Of a stretch of DNA of 64,000 nucleotides, positions 37,037 to 45,691 are shown piece after piece. Source of the DNA: a bacterium (GTDB lineage: Bacteria; Zhuqueibacterota; Zhuqueibacteria; Zhuqueibacterales; Zhuqueibacteraceae). The notes below the pieces were generated by a model. It was not told the DNA's origin and ran no database searches. It was given only the letters and a program-made list of their open reading frames with translations. Each line of letters opens with the position of its first letter. The first letter of the stretch is position 1. Where the stretch lies: NCBI GenBank assembly GCA_023150945.1, contig JAKLJX010000025.1:30989-94988 (forward strand), given 5' to 3'. Made by a program: the position numbers and the translations under genes.

Positions 37037-40000
37037 TTAGAACTCGGTGGTGAAACCGACGCGAATGATGCGGCCGTTCTGCCATGCCGCCGGATTCGGC
37101 GCCGCATTCGCAAACCCGCCATAGTTGCGCGTGCGCGACGTGCCGGCATTGGAGAAACCGATCAGGTCGCGGTAGGCATCCACGATGCCACCCTCATCCG
37201 GCCCAATCGGATTGAGACGGTTGAACAGGTTCTGCACTTCGAAGATGAGGCCGGCGCGCACACCGGAGGTCAAGTTGAAGAACCGGCGCATGCGCATATC
37301 GACGTTGAAGATTTCGGGATAGCGCTTGGAGTTGGTGAGCGGAACCAGATTGGAACCGGTCAGCGTCTGCGGCGTGTAGGGCATGCCCGTGCCGTATTGC
37401 GCCAGGAAATTCACGTTCCAGTTCTCCAGCAGCGGGAGGTTGCCCAGCTTCGGGCCTTCGCCCGCGCCGTAGTGGAAATCGAGGTTGAGCACCACGCGAT
37501 GGCGCTGATCCCAATCCGCCGGGAATTCCACGCCGTCGATGATGTCGAGCGTGTCATAGGTGTCGCGTGGATCGGAGTGCGTCGCCTTCGCCACTTGAAA
37601 GGTGTAGGTGGCGTCGCCCGAGAAGAACCGGCCGGCGCGTTGCTGCAGCGACAGCTCCAGGCCCTTCACCGTGCCGTAGGTGTCGTTCTGATAGGTGAAA
37701 AAGGCGTTGCCGGCTACGTCGAACTCCTTCCGGATCTGCAGCAGGTTATCGATGTCTTTGAAGAAGCCGGTGACCGAGAACAGGGTGTTCAAGCCGAACT
37801 GTCGGCGAATGCCGAACTCATACTGAATCGTCTGCTCGGGCTTGAGGTTGGGATTGCCGACGATGGAGTTCGGGCTGTCGATGCGCTGGTTGACCTGGTT
37901 GAACACGTTGGTCAACTGCGGCCGCTGGAAGAAATGGCCATAGCTGAAGTAGAACATGTCGCGGTCAGTCACCGGGAAGGAGAAGCCGACACGCGGCAGC
38001 ACGCTCCACTTGGTGGTCGGCGTATCGAAACGCGGCACGCCCACCGAAGTATCCTGCTCCGCCACTTGCTCGCCCTGGTCAAAGCGCTCGAAGCGCATGC
38101 CCAGGTTCACGATGGCCGAGCTGAACTCCATCTTGTCTTGAATGTAGCCCGCCTGCCAATTGGGGAAGACGGAGTAGGCATTGCCGAACAGGCCGCGGCC
38201 GTCATAGGGTCCGAGCAACTGCCGGCTCCGGTTCTTCAGCTCGAAATAGTTGGCCTCGAAGCCGGTCTTGATCTGGTGATTCTTGGTGACCTGACTGGTG
38301 AGATCGAACTTCAAGGAGTAGGTGGTCGAGGAACGTTTGTTGAAGCCGGAGCGATCATTCGCCCAATAACCGCCGTTGATATTCTGGCCGCGGAAGGGAT
38401 GAGTGGCGCCTTCCAGGAACCAGGTTTGATTGGCATTGCGGCGGTCGGGGTCGTTGTTCAAATCATAGAGGCCGTCGCCGTCGTAGTCCTGGAACGGTTC
38501 GCCGGCGTCATAGTTGCCGTTGCTGTTCAAGTCGGTGAAGCGTTCCGCCGGGGTGCCGAAGCCGCGATAAGGTTCCATGAACTCCGGCACGCGAGCCTGG
38601 CCATAGAGCGCCACGATGCGATCATATTCCGCCACCCAGGCATCCAACTCTTCGAAGCTGGAACGCGAGCGGCCGTCCTGCCCGAGTTTCGGCAGTGAGC
38701 CGGAGAAGGTGTAGAAGCGGCCGACTTTCACTTCGTAGAAGGTCCTGGGATTGAGCGTGTGTGTCCAGTTCATGCTGAACTGGTTGGCGCGGAACTCGTT
38801 GCGCCAGTTGTGGTCGTAGCCCTTCCAATCATAGGGCTGCAGGTCTTCGTCGACGCGGCCGTCACCATCGTCATCGATGTCATTGAGCGCTTCTTCGTCG
38901 GTGCGGCCGTCGTTATCGTTGTCAATGCCCCAGGCAAAGTCACCCAGGTAATAGTTGGGGGCAAGATTGGTGTCCTCGTCGATGCGGCCGTCGCCATCGT
39001 TGTCGAGGCCGTCGAGCAGTTCTTCATCGCGAGTGCCGTCGTTGTCCTGGTCCACCAAGTCGCTGATGCCTAGGCGATGGCTTTCCGCCACGACGTCACG
39101 CACGTCGCGGCCAAAGCGGAAGGTCCACGGATGGGTTTTGTCGGAGTTGCCGCGGAAGCCGAAGGTCAACTTCTTGTTGGGCGCCATTTGCCAGAGCAGC
39201 TTGGATTCCCAGTTGTTGCGCACGGATTCCCGGTTGCCGCCCACGCCAAAGAGGCTGCCAAACAAGGTTTCATTGCGCAGCGCGTCCGAGGTGTTGAGCT
39301 TGGGGGATTCCTTGATGGCCGAATTGGCATTGAGGCGTGAAATGGCCTCGGGATGGTAATTGGCACGATCATCCATGCGGGTTTCGCCCTGCAGGAACAG
39401 CGTCATGTAGCCGGGGATCTTGAGGCCGAGTTGCGGCAGCAGGTTGGTGGTGATGGGTTCCGGACCGCCGATGCTGGCTTCCAGCCAGTCGAAGTTCTGC
39501 CCGCTTTCGCCAATGCCACTGTCGCCGATGCGGTCGGTCTGCATGAAAACGTGGCCGGAATATTCGCGTTTCGCCTCTTGCGTGTTGAGCAGGATGATGC
39601 CCGACTGCGCATTGCCGTATTCCGCATTGAAACCGCCGGAGATGATCTGCAGCTCGCTCAACGCGGAGCGGCCGACGGTCAAGCCGATGGTGCGGGTTTG
39701 CGGATCTTCGATGCTCACGCCGTCGACCAGGTAGGCGGCTTCACCGGCGCGGCCGCCGCGAATGTGCAGGTTGTTGCCCTGGCCCTGCGTGCCGGCGCTC
39801 AGCGCCACCGCATCATTCACGGTGGTGATCGGCAGCGACTGAATTTGATCGCTGGTGGAAACCTTGGAAGAGGCCGTGACGTCCTTTTGGATCAAAGGCC
39901 GTTCGGCGATGACTTCGACGACGTCGCCCAGTTGCAAGGTTTCGGAGGACAGCGCGAAATCCTTGGTGGTCGTCAAGTCCACCGAGACCCGCACCCCTTT

Positions 40001-40270
40001 ATCCACAACCGCGGTGTAACCAATGATCGAAGCTCTGACATCATAAACGCCCGGCGGAACATTCAGAATGAAATACTCGCCGTTGATGTCAGTGGCCGCA
40101 CCCAGGGTGGTGCCGACCAGGATCACGGTCGCCGAGGGCAACGGGAAACCCGTCTCTCGGTCGATTACCTTGCCAGCAATTTTTCCAGTAGTGCCGGCAA
40201 ATACTGCGGCGGCGCCCACCAGAAGCATAGTCAAAATGACCATGACACTACGTAAACGCGCATGTTTCAT
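37037..40270 (-). CDS. TonB-dependent receptor with inserted calcium-binding-type repeats, cluster B
   Basis: A 1077-residue receptor. Signal peptide 1-26, carboxypeptidase-regulatory-like domain (about 27-115), plug (about 120-250, with YLVDGVSIEDPQTR and GGFNAEYGNAQSGI) and barrel ending VGFTTEF. An unusual insertion at about 402-478 contains four or more DNDGDGRIDED-type loops, and another at about 577-610 has DLNSNGNYDAGE and DYDGDGLYDLN; both would sit in extracellular barrel loops. GGAGGAG lies before the ATG. It is followed by the partner gene, which carries the same kind of acidic repeats. SusC-like, without SusD. Confidence 0.92.
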   Translation of the reverse strand: MKHARLRSVMVILTMLLVGAAAVFAGTTGKIAGKVIDRETGFPLPSATVILVGTTLGAATDINGEYFILNVPPGVYDVRASIIGYTAVVDKGVRVSVDLTTTKDFALSSETLQLGDVVEVIAERPLIQKDVTASSKVSTSDQIQSLPITTVNDAVALSAGTQGQGNNLHIRGGRAGEAAYLVDGVSIEDPQTRTIGLTVGRSALSELQIISGGFNAEYGNAQSGIILLNTQEAKREYSGHVFMQTDRIGDSGIGESGQNFDWLEASIGGPEPITTNLLPQLGLKIPGYMTLFLQGETRMDDRANYHPEAISRLNANSAIKESPKLNTSDALRNETLFGSLFGVGGNRESVRNNWESKLLWQMAPNKKLTFGFRGNSDKTHPWTFRFGRDVRDVVAESHRLGISDLVDQDNDGTRDEELLDGLDNDGDGRIDEDTNLAPNYYLGDFAWGIDNDNDGRTDEEALNDIDDDGDGRVDEDLQPYDWKGYDHNWRNEFRANQFSMNWTHTLNPRTFYEVKVGRFYTFSGSLPKLGQDGRSRSSFEELDAWVAEYDRIVALYGQARVPEFMEPYRGFGTPAERFTDLNSNGNYDAGEPFQDYDGDGLYDLNNDPDRRNANQTWFLEGATHPFRGQNINGGYWANDRSGFNKRSSTTYSLKFDLTSQVTKNHQIKTGFEANYFELKNRSRQLLGPYDGRGLFGNAYSVFPNWQAGYIQDKMEFSSAIVNLGMRFERFDQGEQVAEQDTSVGVPRFDTPTTKWSVLPRVGFSFPVTDRDMFYFSYGHFFQRPQLTNVFNQVNQRIDSPNSIVGNPNLKPEQTIQYEFGIRRQFGLNTLFSVTGFFKDIDNLLQIRKEFDVAGNAFFTYQNDTYGTVKGLELSLQQRAGRFFSGDATYTFQVAKATHSDPRDTYDTLDIIDGVEFPADWDQRHRVVLNLDFHYGAGEGPKLGNLPLLENWNVNFLAQYGTGMPYTPQTLTGSNLVPLTNSKRYPEIFNVDMRMRRFFNLTSGVRAGLIFEVQNLFNRLNPIGPDEGGIVDAYRDLIGFSNAGTSRTRNYGGFANAAPNPAAWQNGRIIRVGFTTEF

Positions 40271-40737
40271 AGGAAACTCCTCCGCAACGTTATTTTGGAC
40301 CTACGAAATTTGGATTCGCCAAAGGGGAGATAAACTCACAGAATAAAATCACTTCACAACTCGCAGAGTCCCTCCAAGTGCAAAGACTGTACCATATACG
40401 GCCCCGTGTCTCACATGAACCTATCGCTGTCCTGGCGCGCAGGCATGCGGCCTTCTTCAGCCATAAGTCTTTGAATTTCGACCCGGGTTGACGCGAGATC
40501 CAGCAGCAGATTTCTTCATCAATTTTCCCGCTTCAGCGGCGGTGCAAATCTTTACCAGATTTGGGAAGGATTTTGCATAATTCAGAATTTCCTCCCGGAC
40601 GGGAGTGGCGGCGGGAATCACGCGGACAAATCGATCTCTTCCACCAGGCAGGTGGGCGTACCGGAGATGAATACCATTCAGGCGTTCGCCATTCTCCTCC
40701 CGCGCGGACAAGCCAGCGGAGCAAGAGTGAACGCCGT
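40271..40737. other. Intergenic region between clusters C and B
   Basis: About 465 bases between the end of the GWxTD gene and the start of the cluster B receptor. A small hairpin CTCCCG-GA-CGGGAG lies at 40592-40605 but has no T tract. The part near 40280-40400 is AT-richer and should contain the cluster B promoter, though no clear element was recognised. A short minus-strand frame here is not supported. Confidence 0.5.
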
Positions 40738-42261
40738 TCAGCGCGTGTCGATGATGGTTTTCCAATCGGGCCGGGTTAATTCCCGCTCGTCGCTCGAATA
40801 AATCAGTTCATATTTGCCATAGCCATCGAGATCCGCGAAGATGAATTGCTTCCGGCCTTCTTGAAAATAGGTCCATACTTCATAAGGCTGGGCGTGCGTG
40901 CGCGCCGGAAAGCGTTCGACTTCATTGGGAATGCCGAATTTGATCGCCACCCGGCCGCGATCGGTTTGCCAGCCGGCGCTGAATCCCGCGGTGAATTGCT
41001 CATTGGCATATTGCACGCGCCGAAAATACTCCTCGCGAAATTCATTGACCGGTGTTGCCGGCACGGGATCGAAGCGCCGCCAAATCTGGCTGACGTAAGC
41101 GCGCTGTGCGGCCGGCGCCAACGACTTCAGCATCAGCTTGTCATGGTCGTTGAGCACGTACTGCATCTGCGCGACGTGCCGTTTGAACTCGCGCTCCGGC
41201 AACCCGGCAATCACCGAATCCGTGCCGCTCTCCGGCGTGCGCCCCTCGACGTAAAACGGCTTCGTCTGCGTCGCAACGGCGCCGGTGCTGCGCGCCCGCA
41301 CGCGCACCGACAACGAGCAAACCGAATCCGGCAGCGTGCCGACATGAATTCCGCCGGCCTCGATGCTGGCCGCGCCGGGCGCGCGCCCCCACTTCGCCGG
41401 CAACGTGCGCAGCGACTCACCGCGGCCGTTGCGAATGGCGTACTGCACTTCGTAGCTGTCCGCCGCTGCGAGGTTGTAGATTTCGAAATAAAAATAGAGC
41501 AGCGGCAGGCTGCTGCTGAACGTGGCGCTGGCATGCGGCATGACGTTGAGGCCGTGCTTGGCAAATTTGCCGCCGGCGGTGTCCACCTGAATGCTGGTGG
41601 CCAACTGCAAATCGCTGAGCGCCAGCGTGTGCGGGGGCAGGGCGCGCGCCTGGAAACGTATCTCGGCGCGGCCGGCTCTGTGCGAGTGAAGATCGGTGAG
41701 CGTGAGGGCCAGCGTATAGAAGCCGGGCGCCAGCGGCAACTCGAATTGATTGGGCAGCACGCGCCCCGCAGTTTCCTCGGGGCTGCGCGCGGTGACGGAT
41801 TGCGTCCATTCGTCGCGTAGCAAGACGTTGCCGGCGGTATCCGCGATCACCACCGAGGTGCTGCAGTCGCTCTGCCATCCTTGCGGCGCCGGGCGGAAGG
41901 TCAACTGTTCGAAGGGAATTTCGGAATAGAACTCTTGCAGCACCTGACCCGTGGCGCCGCGGAAGGAGGCGGTATCCAGGTAAAACAACAGCTCACCCCG
42001 GCTTCTGGCAGGCAATTCTGCGGCGGTGAGAGGCGGCGCGCAGACCAAAGTCAACAGCGCCAAACACGCGCGCCACCACTTGCCGGCGCCGCCGCGATTG
42101 CTCCCGAGGCAAGCACGACTGAACACCCATCCGCGCTTGGAAAAAGCCTGCGTGCTCCTGCGCGTTGATCTCTGAAAACGATCCGGCAGTGGAAAAAGCA
42201 TTCTCGCAATGAATTGTTGCCATCCTTTGGCGGTCTGCATCGGCGCACGACTTGTTGGCAT
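40738..42261 (-). CDS. GWxTD-domain protein, cluster C
   Basis: About 507 residues from the ATG at 42261; the true start may be later, since the first 60 residues are basic and the hydrophobic segment (WWRACLALLTLVCAPPLTAAE) lies at about 62-82. The C-terminal domain contains AGWQTDRGRVAIKFGIPNEVER and YEVWTYFQEGRKQFIFADLDGYGKYELIYSSD, the GWxTD family signature. The middle is beta-rich (TDLHSHRAGRAEIRFQARAL). GWxTD proteins are common in FCB genomes and poorly understood. It is the last gene of cluster C, 15 bases after the lipoprotein gene, so it is probably co-transcribed. Confidence 0.82.
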   Translation of the reverse strand: MPTSRAPMQTAKGWQQFIARMLFPLPDRFQRSTRRSTQAFSKRGWVFSRACLGSNRGGAGKWWRACLALLTLVCAPPLTAAELPARSRGELLFYLDTASFRGATGQVLQEFYSEIPFEQLTFRPAPQGWQSDCSTSVVIADTAGNVLLRDEWTQSVTARSPEETAGRVLPNQFELPLAPGFYTLALTLTDLHSHRAGRAEIRFQARALPPHTLALSDLQLATSIQVDTAGGKFAKHGLNVMPHASATFSSSLPLLYFYFEIYNLAAADSYEVQYAIRNGRGESLRTLPAKWGRAPGAASIEAGGIHVGTLPDSVCSLSVRVRARSTGAVATQTKPFYVEGRTPESGTDSVIAGLPEREFKRHVAQMQYVLNDHDKLMLKSLAPAAQRAYVSQIWRRFDPVPATPVNEFREEYFRRVQYANEQFTAGFSAGWQTDRGRVAIKFGIPNEVERFPARTHAQPYEVWTYFQEGRKQFIFADLDGYGKYELIYSSDERELTRPDWKTIIDTR

Positions 42262-42276
42262 GGGAGAATTTCGCTT

Positions 42277-43485
42277 TCAGCGCGGCTCGCCGAACTCGTT
42301 GGCCAAAATGTGCGCGACGGTCTGCGCCAGCGCCCTGGTGTTGACGAGATTCACGGTGGCAGAGCCAACCCGCGCCGCCGCAACCAACGGGAAGCCGAAC
42401 AAGGCGGCTTTGTAGGTGCTGCCGGAATAGAGAATCGCGCACGGTGTGCCGGCAAACTCTTCACTGTTTACATCGATCGCGCGGCTGGCATCACGAAAGT
42501 AGTTTTCGCTGAAGCGGTAAACGGTCCGGGTGTCCGGCTGTGGAATGACTTGATTGACCATGCCCTTGAGGTATTGGAAAATGGTGGTGCGCGGCACCTG
42601 GTAGCTGGTCGCCAAATCCGGGAAGCGGTCGTCGGCGCCCAGCAGCCAATCGACATTGAGGTCCGCTGCCTTGGCGCGCAGCACGTGGAAGTATTTGTAG
42701 CCCGTGCTGTTCGGCGCCAGATCGAGGCCGGTGGGCGATTTGCCCGAGAGTGATTGCAGCGGATCCGTGCCTGCGATCCAGAGATTGCCGCCCATGTCCA
42801 AATAGTCCTGCACCAGCCGTTCATTCAAACCCAAATTGCCGGCGGGGTTGGTGCACCAGATGATGGTGGAGAACGCGCCCAACCCGAGGCTCGGCGCGCC
42901 GGTGGCGTCGGTATCGCTGGGCATGGTCACGAACGGCGGCTTGCGCGTCGCGAAGCGGACTTGATAGTCCCAAAACGTGTAATTGCGATAGCCGGCGGCG
43001 ATCATGAGCGAATCATAAAAGGCATCCGACGCCTGCTCGAGGCTGCCGTTGGGGTCATCATCCAGCAGCAGGATGCCGCGATCGAACGTCGGGCCGGCGA
43101 CGTGCAAGCGCAAGCGCGCGGGCGTGGGATCCATGGTGCCGGTGTTGTCCACCGCGCGCACCTCCACGGTGTACCAGCCGTCGCGGAATTTGAAATTCAC
43201 AAAAAACGATTTGGTGAATTGCCAGGTGTTGTCGAACAGGGGGCCGGCCACGCGGTATTCATACCCTTGAATGATGCCGTCGGCATCATTGCCGTGCCAT
43301 TCCAGCCGCAGCTTGAAGGAGTTGTTTTGTGAGCCGTCGAGCGGCGTGGGCGCGAAGGCGGTTTCCGGCGGCTGGCTGCTGCCGAGCATGCCCTGCTCCG
43401 TCGGCTGGTTGTTGCAGGACAGCAGCAGGCCCGCGAGTGCCGCCAGCGCGCCGGCGGAGAAAATCGAGCGCAGCATTCGCAGCAT
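42277..43485 (-). CDS. Cluster C lipoprotein with amidotransferase-like domain
   Basis: A 402-residue lipoprotein with lipobox AGLLLSC (Cys24). An Ig-like domain (RLEWHGNDADGIIQGYEYRVAG) leads to a Rossmann-like half starting RGILLLDDDPNGS with FSTIIWCTNPAG and YLDMGGNLWIAGTD, then ALFGFPLVAAAR near the end. It is a shorter paralog of the cluster B lipoprotein. Only three bases separate it from the upstream gene, whose last codons contain its GAGGAA ribosome binding site, so translation is probably coupled. The amidotransferase-like fold appears to lack a clear Cys-His-Glu triad. Confidence 0.72.
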   Translation of the reverse strand: MLRMLRSIFSAGALAALAGLLLSCNNQPTEQGMLGSSQPPETAFAPTPLDGSQNNSFKLRLEWHGNDADGIIQGYEYRVAGPLFDNTWQFTKSFFVNFKFRDGWYTVEVRAVDNTGTMDPTPARLRLHVAGPTFDRGILLLDDDPNGSLEQASDAFYDSLMIAAGYRNYTFWDYQVRFATRKPPFVTMPSDTDATGAPSLGLGAFSTIIWCTNPAGNLGLNERLVQDYLDMGGNLWIAGTDPLQSLSGKSPTGLDLAPNSTGYKYFHVLRAKAADLNVDWLLGADDRFPDLATSYQVPRTTIFQYLKGMVNQVIPQPDTRTVYRFSENYFRDASRAIDVNSEEFAGTPCAILYSGSTYKAALFGFPLVAAARVGSATVNLVNTRALAQTVAHILANEFGEPR

Positions 43486-43488
43486 GGT

Positions 43489-44601
43489 TTATTCCTCGAA
43501 CACGAACTGAAACGTCAGTTGCACGGTGTTGTTGATGTTGAAGGCCGTGGCGCCCTCTTCAAAAGGCATCAGGGCCTCGTTGCCCAGCACCACCGAAAAG
43601 ACTTGCGAGAAGAAGCGCGCCTTGGGGTTGAAGGGAATGTCGCTGACTTCGGTGCCGGTGGCCTTGCGCACGAATTCGAGCGTCCAGCGGCCGTTTTCGT
43701 GGCGGCCAAAGCAACGGATGTCGGCCGATCCTCCGCTCGGCGTTTGCAGCACGTGGCCGGGCACGGTCACCGCAGCTTTGGGCGCGGCATAAGCGCTGGT
43801 GGCCAGCGTCGCGGCCTCGGTCTCCAGGAGGAAGGACACGTTCTCACCGGCGTCAGAGTAAACCGGCGGCAGGCGGGGCGGGGTCGCGGCGGGATCGGTT
43901 TTCCAGGCAGAGCGGGGCCGGTCGTCACTCTGATCGCGCGGCGTGCGGTTGTCGTCGTAGTTCTCATCCCAGGTGTTGCGGTTGGTGGCGGTGTCGTTGT
44001 AGAAATTCAAACCATCCACGCGCACCAAGTAAGGCTCGAAGGTGCGGCCGCTTTGGAAGCCCTCGACGGTCATGTCCTGAAAGTAGCCCATGGGATTGGT
44101 GGCGGCGGCATCCCACAGCCAAATATCCGTGTCTTTAGTCAGACCATACCAATACAGCAACAGCCAGTCGGAACCTTGCTCATTACGTGACCAGCGCGAG
44201 TCAGCGGGATTGAAAGTCCAAGTCTTGCGGCTCAGACTCTTGCTGGCATCCGGCCAGGTTGCCAGAAAGCCGACGTACGCCACGTCCAGCGTGTCCTGCC
44301 GGGCCGTGTCGATTTGAGTTTCCTGCCACCACAGCGCTTTGAACTCGATCAACAAACCCTCCGCCGGCAGATTTACTCCGCCGGTTTTGGCATCGAGAAA
44401 AACACGATAGCCGGTGGACTTTTGCCAGACTTCATCGAGACCGCGGCCATCGAGCACCGGGCCTTGCTTGACAAAGGGGGCGTAAAGTTCCTGCGGTTGC
44501 TGCACCGCGGTGGGCAATTCCCCGCTGCCGCAACCCAGGAACAAGGCCGCCATCCCCAACGGCCAGCTCATGACGAACCAAAATTTGCGGAACGCCGACA
44601 T
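43489..44601 (-). CDS. Lipoprotein with ethylbenzene-dehydrogenase/CBM9-like domain, cluster C
   Basis: A 370-residue lipoprotein starting at the ATG at 44601 (GGAG nine bases upstream). The signal peptide ends LFLGC (Cys24). The body (about 38-365) begins APFVKQGPVLDGRGLDEVWQKSTGYRV and includes strands with WFL-type aromatic spacing and a C-terminal AFNINNTVQLTFQFVFEE. This matches the beta-sandwich DOMON-type fold of ethylbenzene-dehydrogenase-related heme proteins and family 9 carbohydrate-binding modules. Heme ligands cannot be assigned with confidence. It is present only in cluster C, between the PorV-like gene and the amidotransferase-like lipoprotein. Confidence 0.62.
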   Translation of the reverse strand: MSAFRKFWFVMSWPLGMAALFLGCGSGELPTAVQQPQELYAPFVKQGPVLDGRGLDEVWQKSTGYRVFLDAKTGGVNLPAEGLLIEFKALWWQETQIDTARQDTLDVAYVGFLATWPDASKSLSRKTWTFNPADSRWSRNEQGSDWLLLYWYGLTKDTDIWLWDAAATNPMGYFQDMTVEGFQSGRTFEPYLVRVDGLNFYNDTATNRNTWDENYDDNRTPRDQSDDRPRSAWKTDPAATPPRLPPVYSDAGENVSFLLETEAATLATSAYAAPKAAVTVPGHVLQTPSGGSADIRCFGRHENGRWTLEFVRKATGTEVSDIPFNPKARFFSQVFSVVLGNEALMPFEEGATAFNINNTVQLTFQFVFEE

Positions 44602-44690
44602 GGCGGTAACTCCGAGTTTTCTTCCTGCTGCGGCGGGGCGCCGGGCTGTTCTCGCTGCCGGGCGGCGCCGCTGCAGCACACCGGTGATAG

Positions 44691-45680
44691 TTAGAACTCC
44701 AGGGCAAGGGTAAAGCGCTGCGCCGTTTCGAGAAAGCCAAAGTCAGAATAGGCATAATCGAGGCGGCCGCGCACGCCGGAAAGCCCGAAGGCGGCGCCGG
44801 CGCCAAACGAGAAGCCTTCGAACGGCTCATCGACTTTGTCGAGTTTTTCCAGCTCCAGGTTGGTGCGATAGCCGGCGCGCAACGCGACCAGCTCTTTCAG
44901 GTTGTACTCCAATCCCAACGCGAGCTGTTCGATGTTGTCATTGGGATGGTTGCCCTGCACGGTGACAACCAAGCTGTTGGACTCGTTGCGATGGAGGTCC
45001 ATCATCGCGCCGAGACGGAAATCGATGGGCAGGGAAAATTGCTCGCGGAAGTATTTGGCGTCCGGCCCGAAATTGCTGATGTTCATCCCGAATTTCATGC
45101 CGCGCACGCCGATGTCGAACAACGTGCCGAGATCGAGCGCCATGGTGCTCACCCCGGCGCTGCCGAGATATTCGCGGATGTACTTCACGGTGCCGCCGAA
45201 GGAAAAGCGGTTGGTCAGCCGGCGCGCAAAGGTGGCGCCCACCATCCAGTCGCTGGCGTTGAAATAACCGCCGGTCCAGCCCTGATAGGGCAGGGTGACT
45301 TTCATGTCGCCGGTGGAAAGCATGCCGATCTGCACGCCCAGCACGCCCACCCCCGCCACCGGCAGAATAGCCGCGCCAAACTCGTAGTTGATGTCCGCCG
45401 GCCATTCCACGTGGCTCAGCAGCACCGCTTTTTGGTCGAGAGCGGTGAGGCCAGCGGGATTGTAGTAGATCGCGCTGGCATCATTGGCCAGCGCCACAAA
45501 GGACTCTGCCATGCCGACGGCGCGGGCGCCCACGCCGATTTTGAGAAACTGCATGCCGGTGGTGCCCACCTTGCCGCGGCCGGCGGTGTCGCGCAGCTCG
45601 AGGTCACGATCCTGCGCCAGCACGGCGGCCGCCGGCAGGAGTGCGGCGCACATGAGCAGAACGATTTTCTTCGCAACCAT
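44691..45680 (-). CDS. PorV/PorQ family outer-membrane protein, cluster C
   Basis: A 329-residue protein starting at the ATG at 45680 (GGGAGC before it), with signal peptide 1-22, then GTTGMQFLKIGVGARAVGMAESFVALANDASAIYYNPAGL and a barrel ending FTLALEF. The same N-terminal wording recurs in the PorV-like proteins of clusters A and B. It starts only 11 bases after the partner gene ends, so co-translation is likely. The inferred role is to receive or anchor that partner protein. Confidence 0.87.
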   Translation of the reverse strand: MVAKKIVLLMCAALLPAAAVLAQDRDLELRDTAGRGKVGTTGMQFLKIGVGARAVGMAESFVALANDASAIYYNPAGLTALDQKAVLLSHVEWPADINYEFGAAILPVAGVGVLGVQIGMLSTGDMKVTLPYQGWTGGYFNASDWMVGATFARRLTNRFSFGGTVKYIREYLGSAGVSTMALDLGTLFDIGVRGMKFGMNISNFGPDAKYFREQFSLPIDFRLGAMMDLHRNESNSLVVTVQGNHPNDNIEQLALGLEYNLKELVALRAGYRTNLELEKLDKVDEPFEGFSFGAGAAFGLSGVRGRLDYAYSDFGFLETAQRFTLALEF

Positions 45681-45691
45681 GACAAGCTCCC

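Noticed and set aside
40457..40765. A 102-codon minus-strand frame at the end of cluster C
   Set aside because: It overlaps the 3' end of the GWxTD gene, lacks a ribosome binding site and matches no family I know. A gene remnant cannot be excluded.
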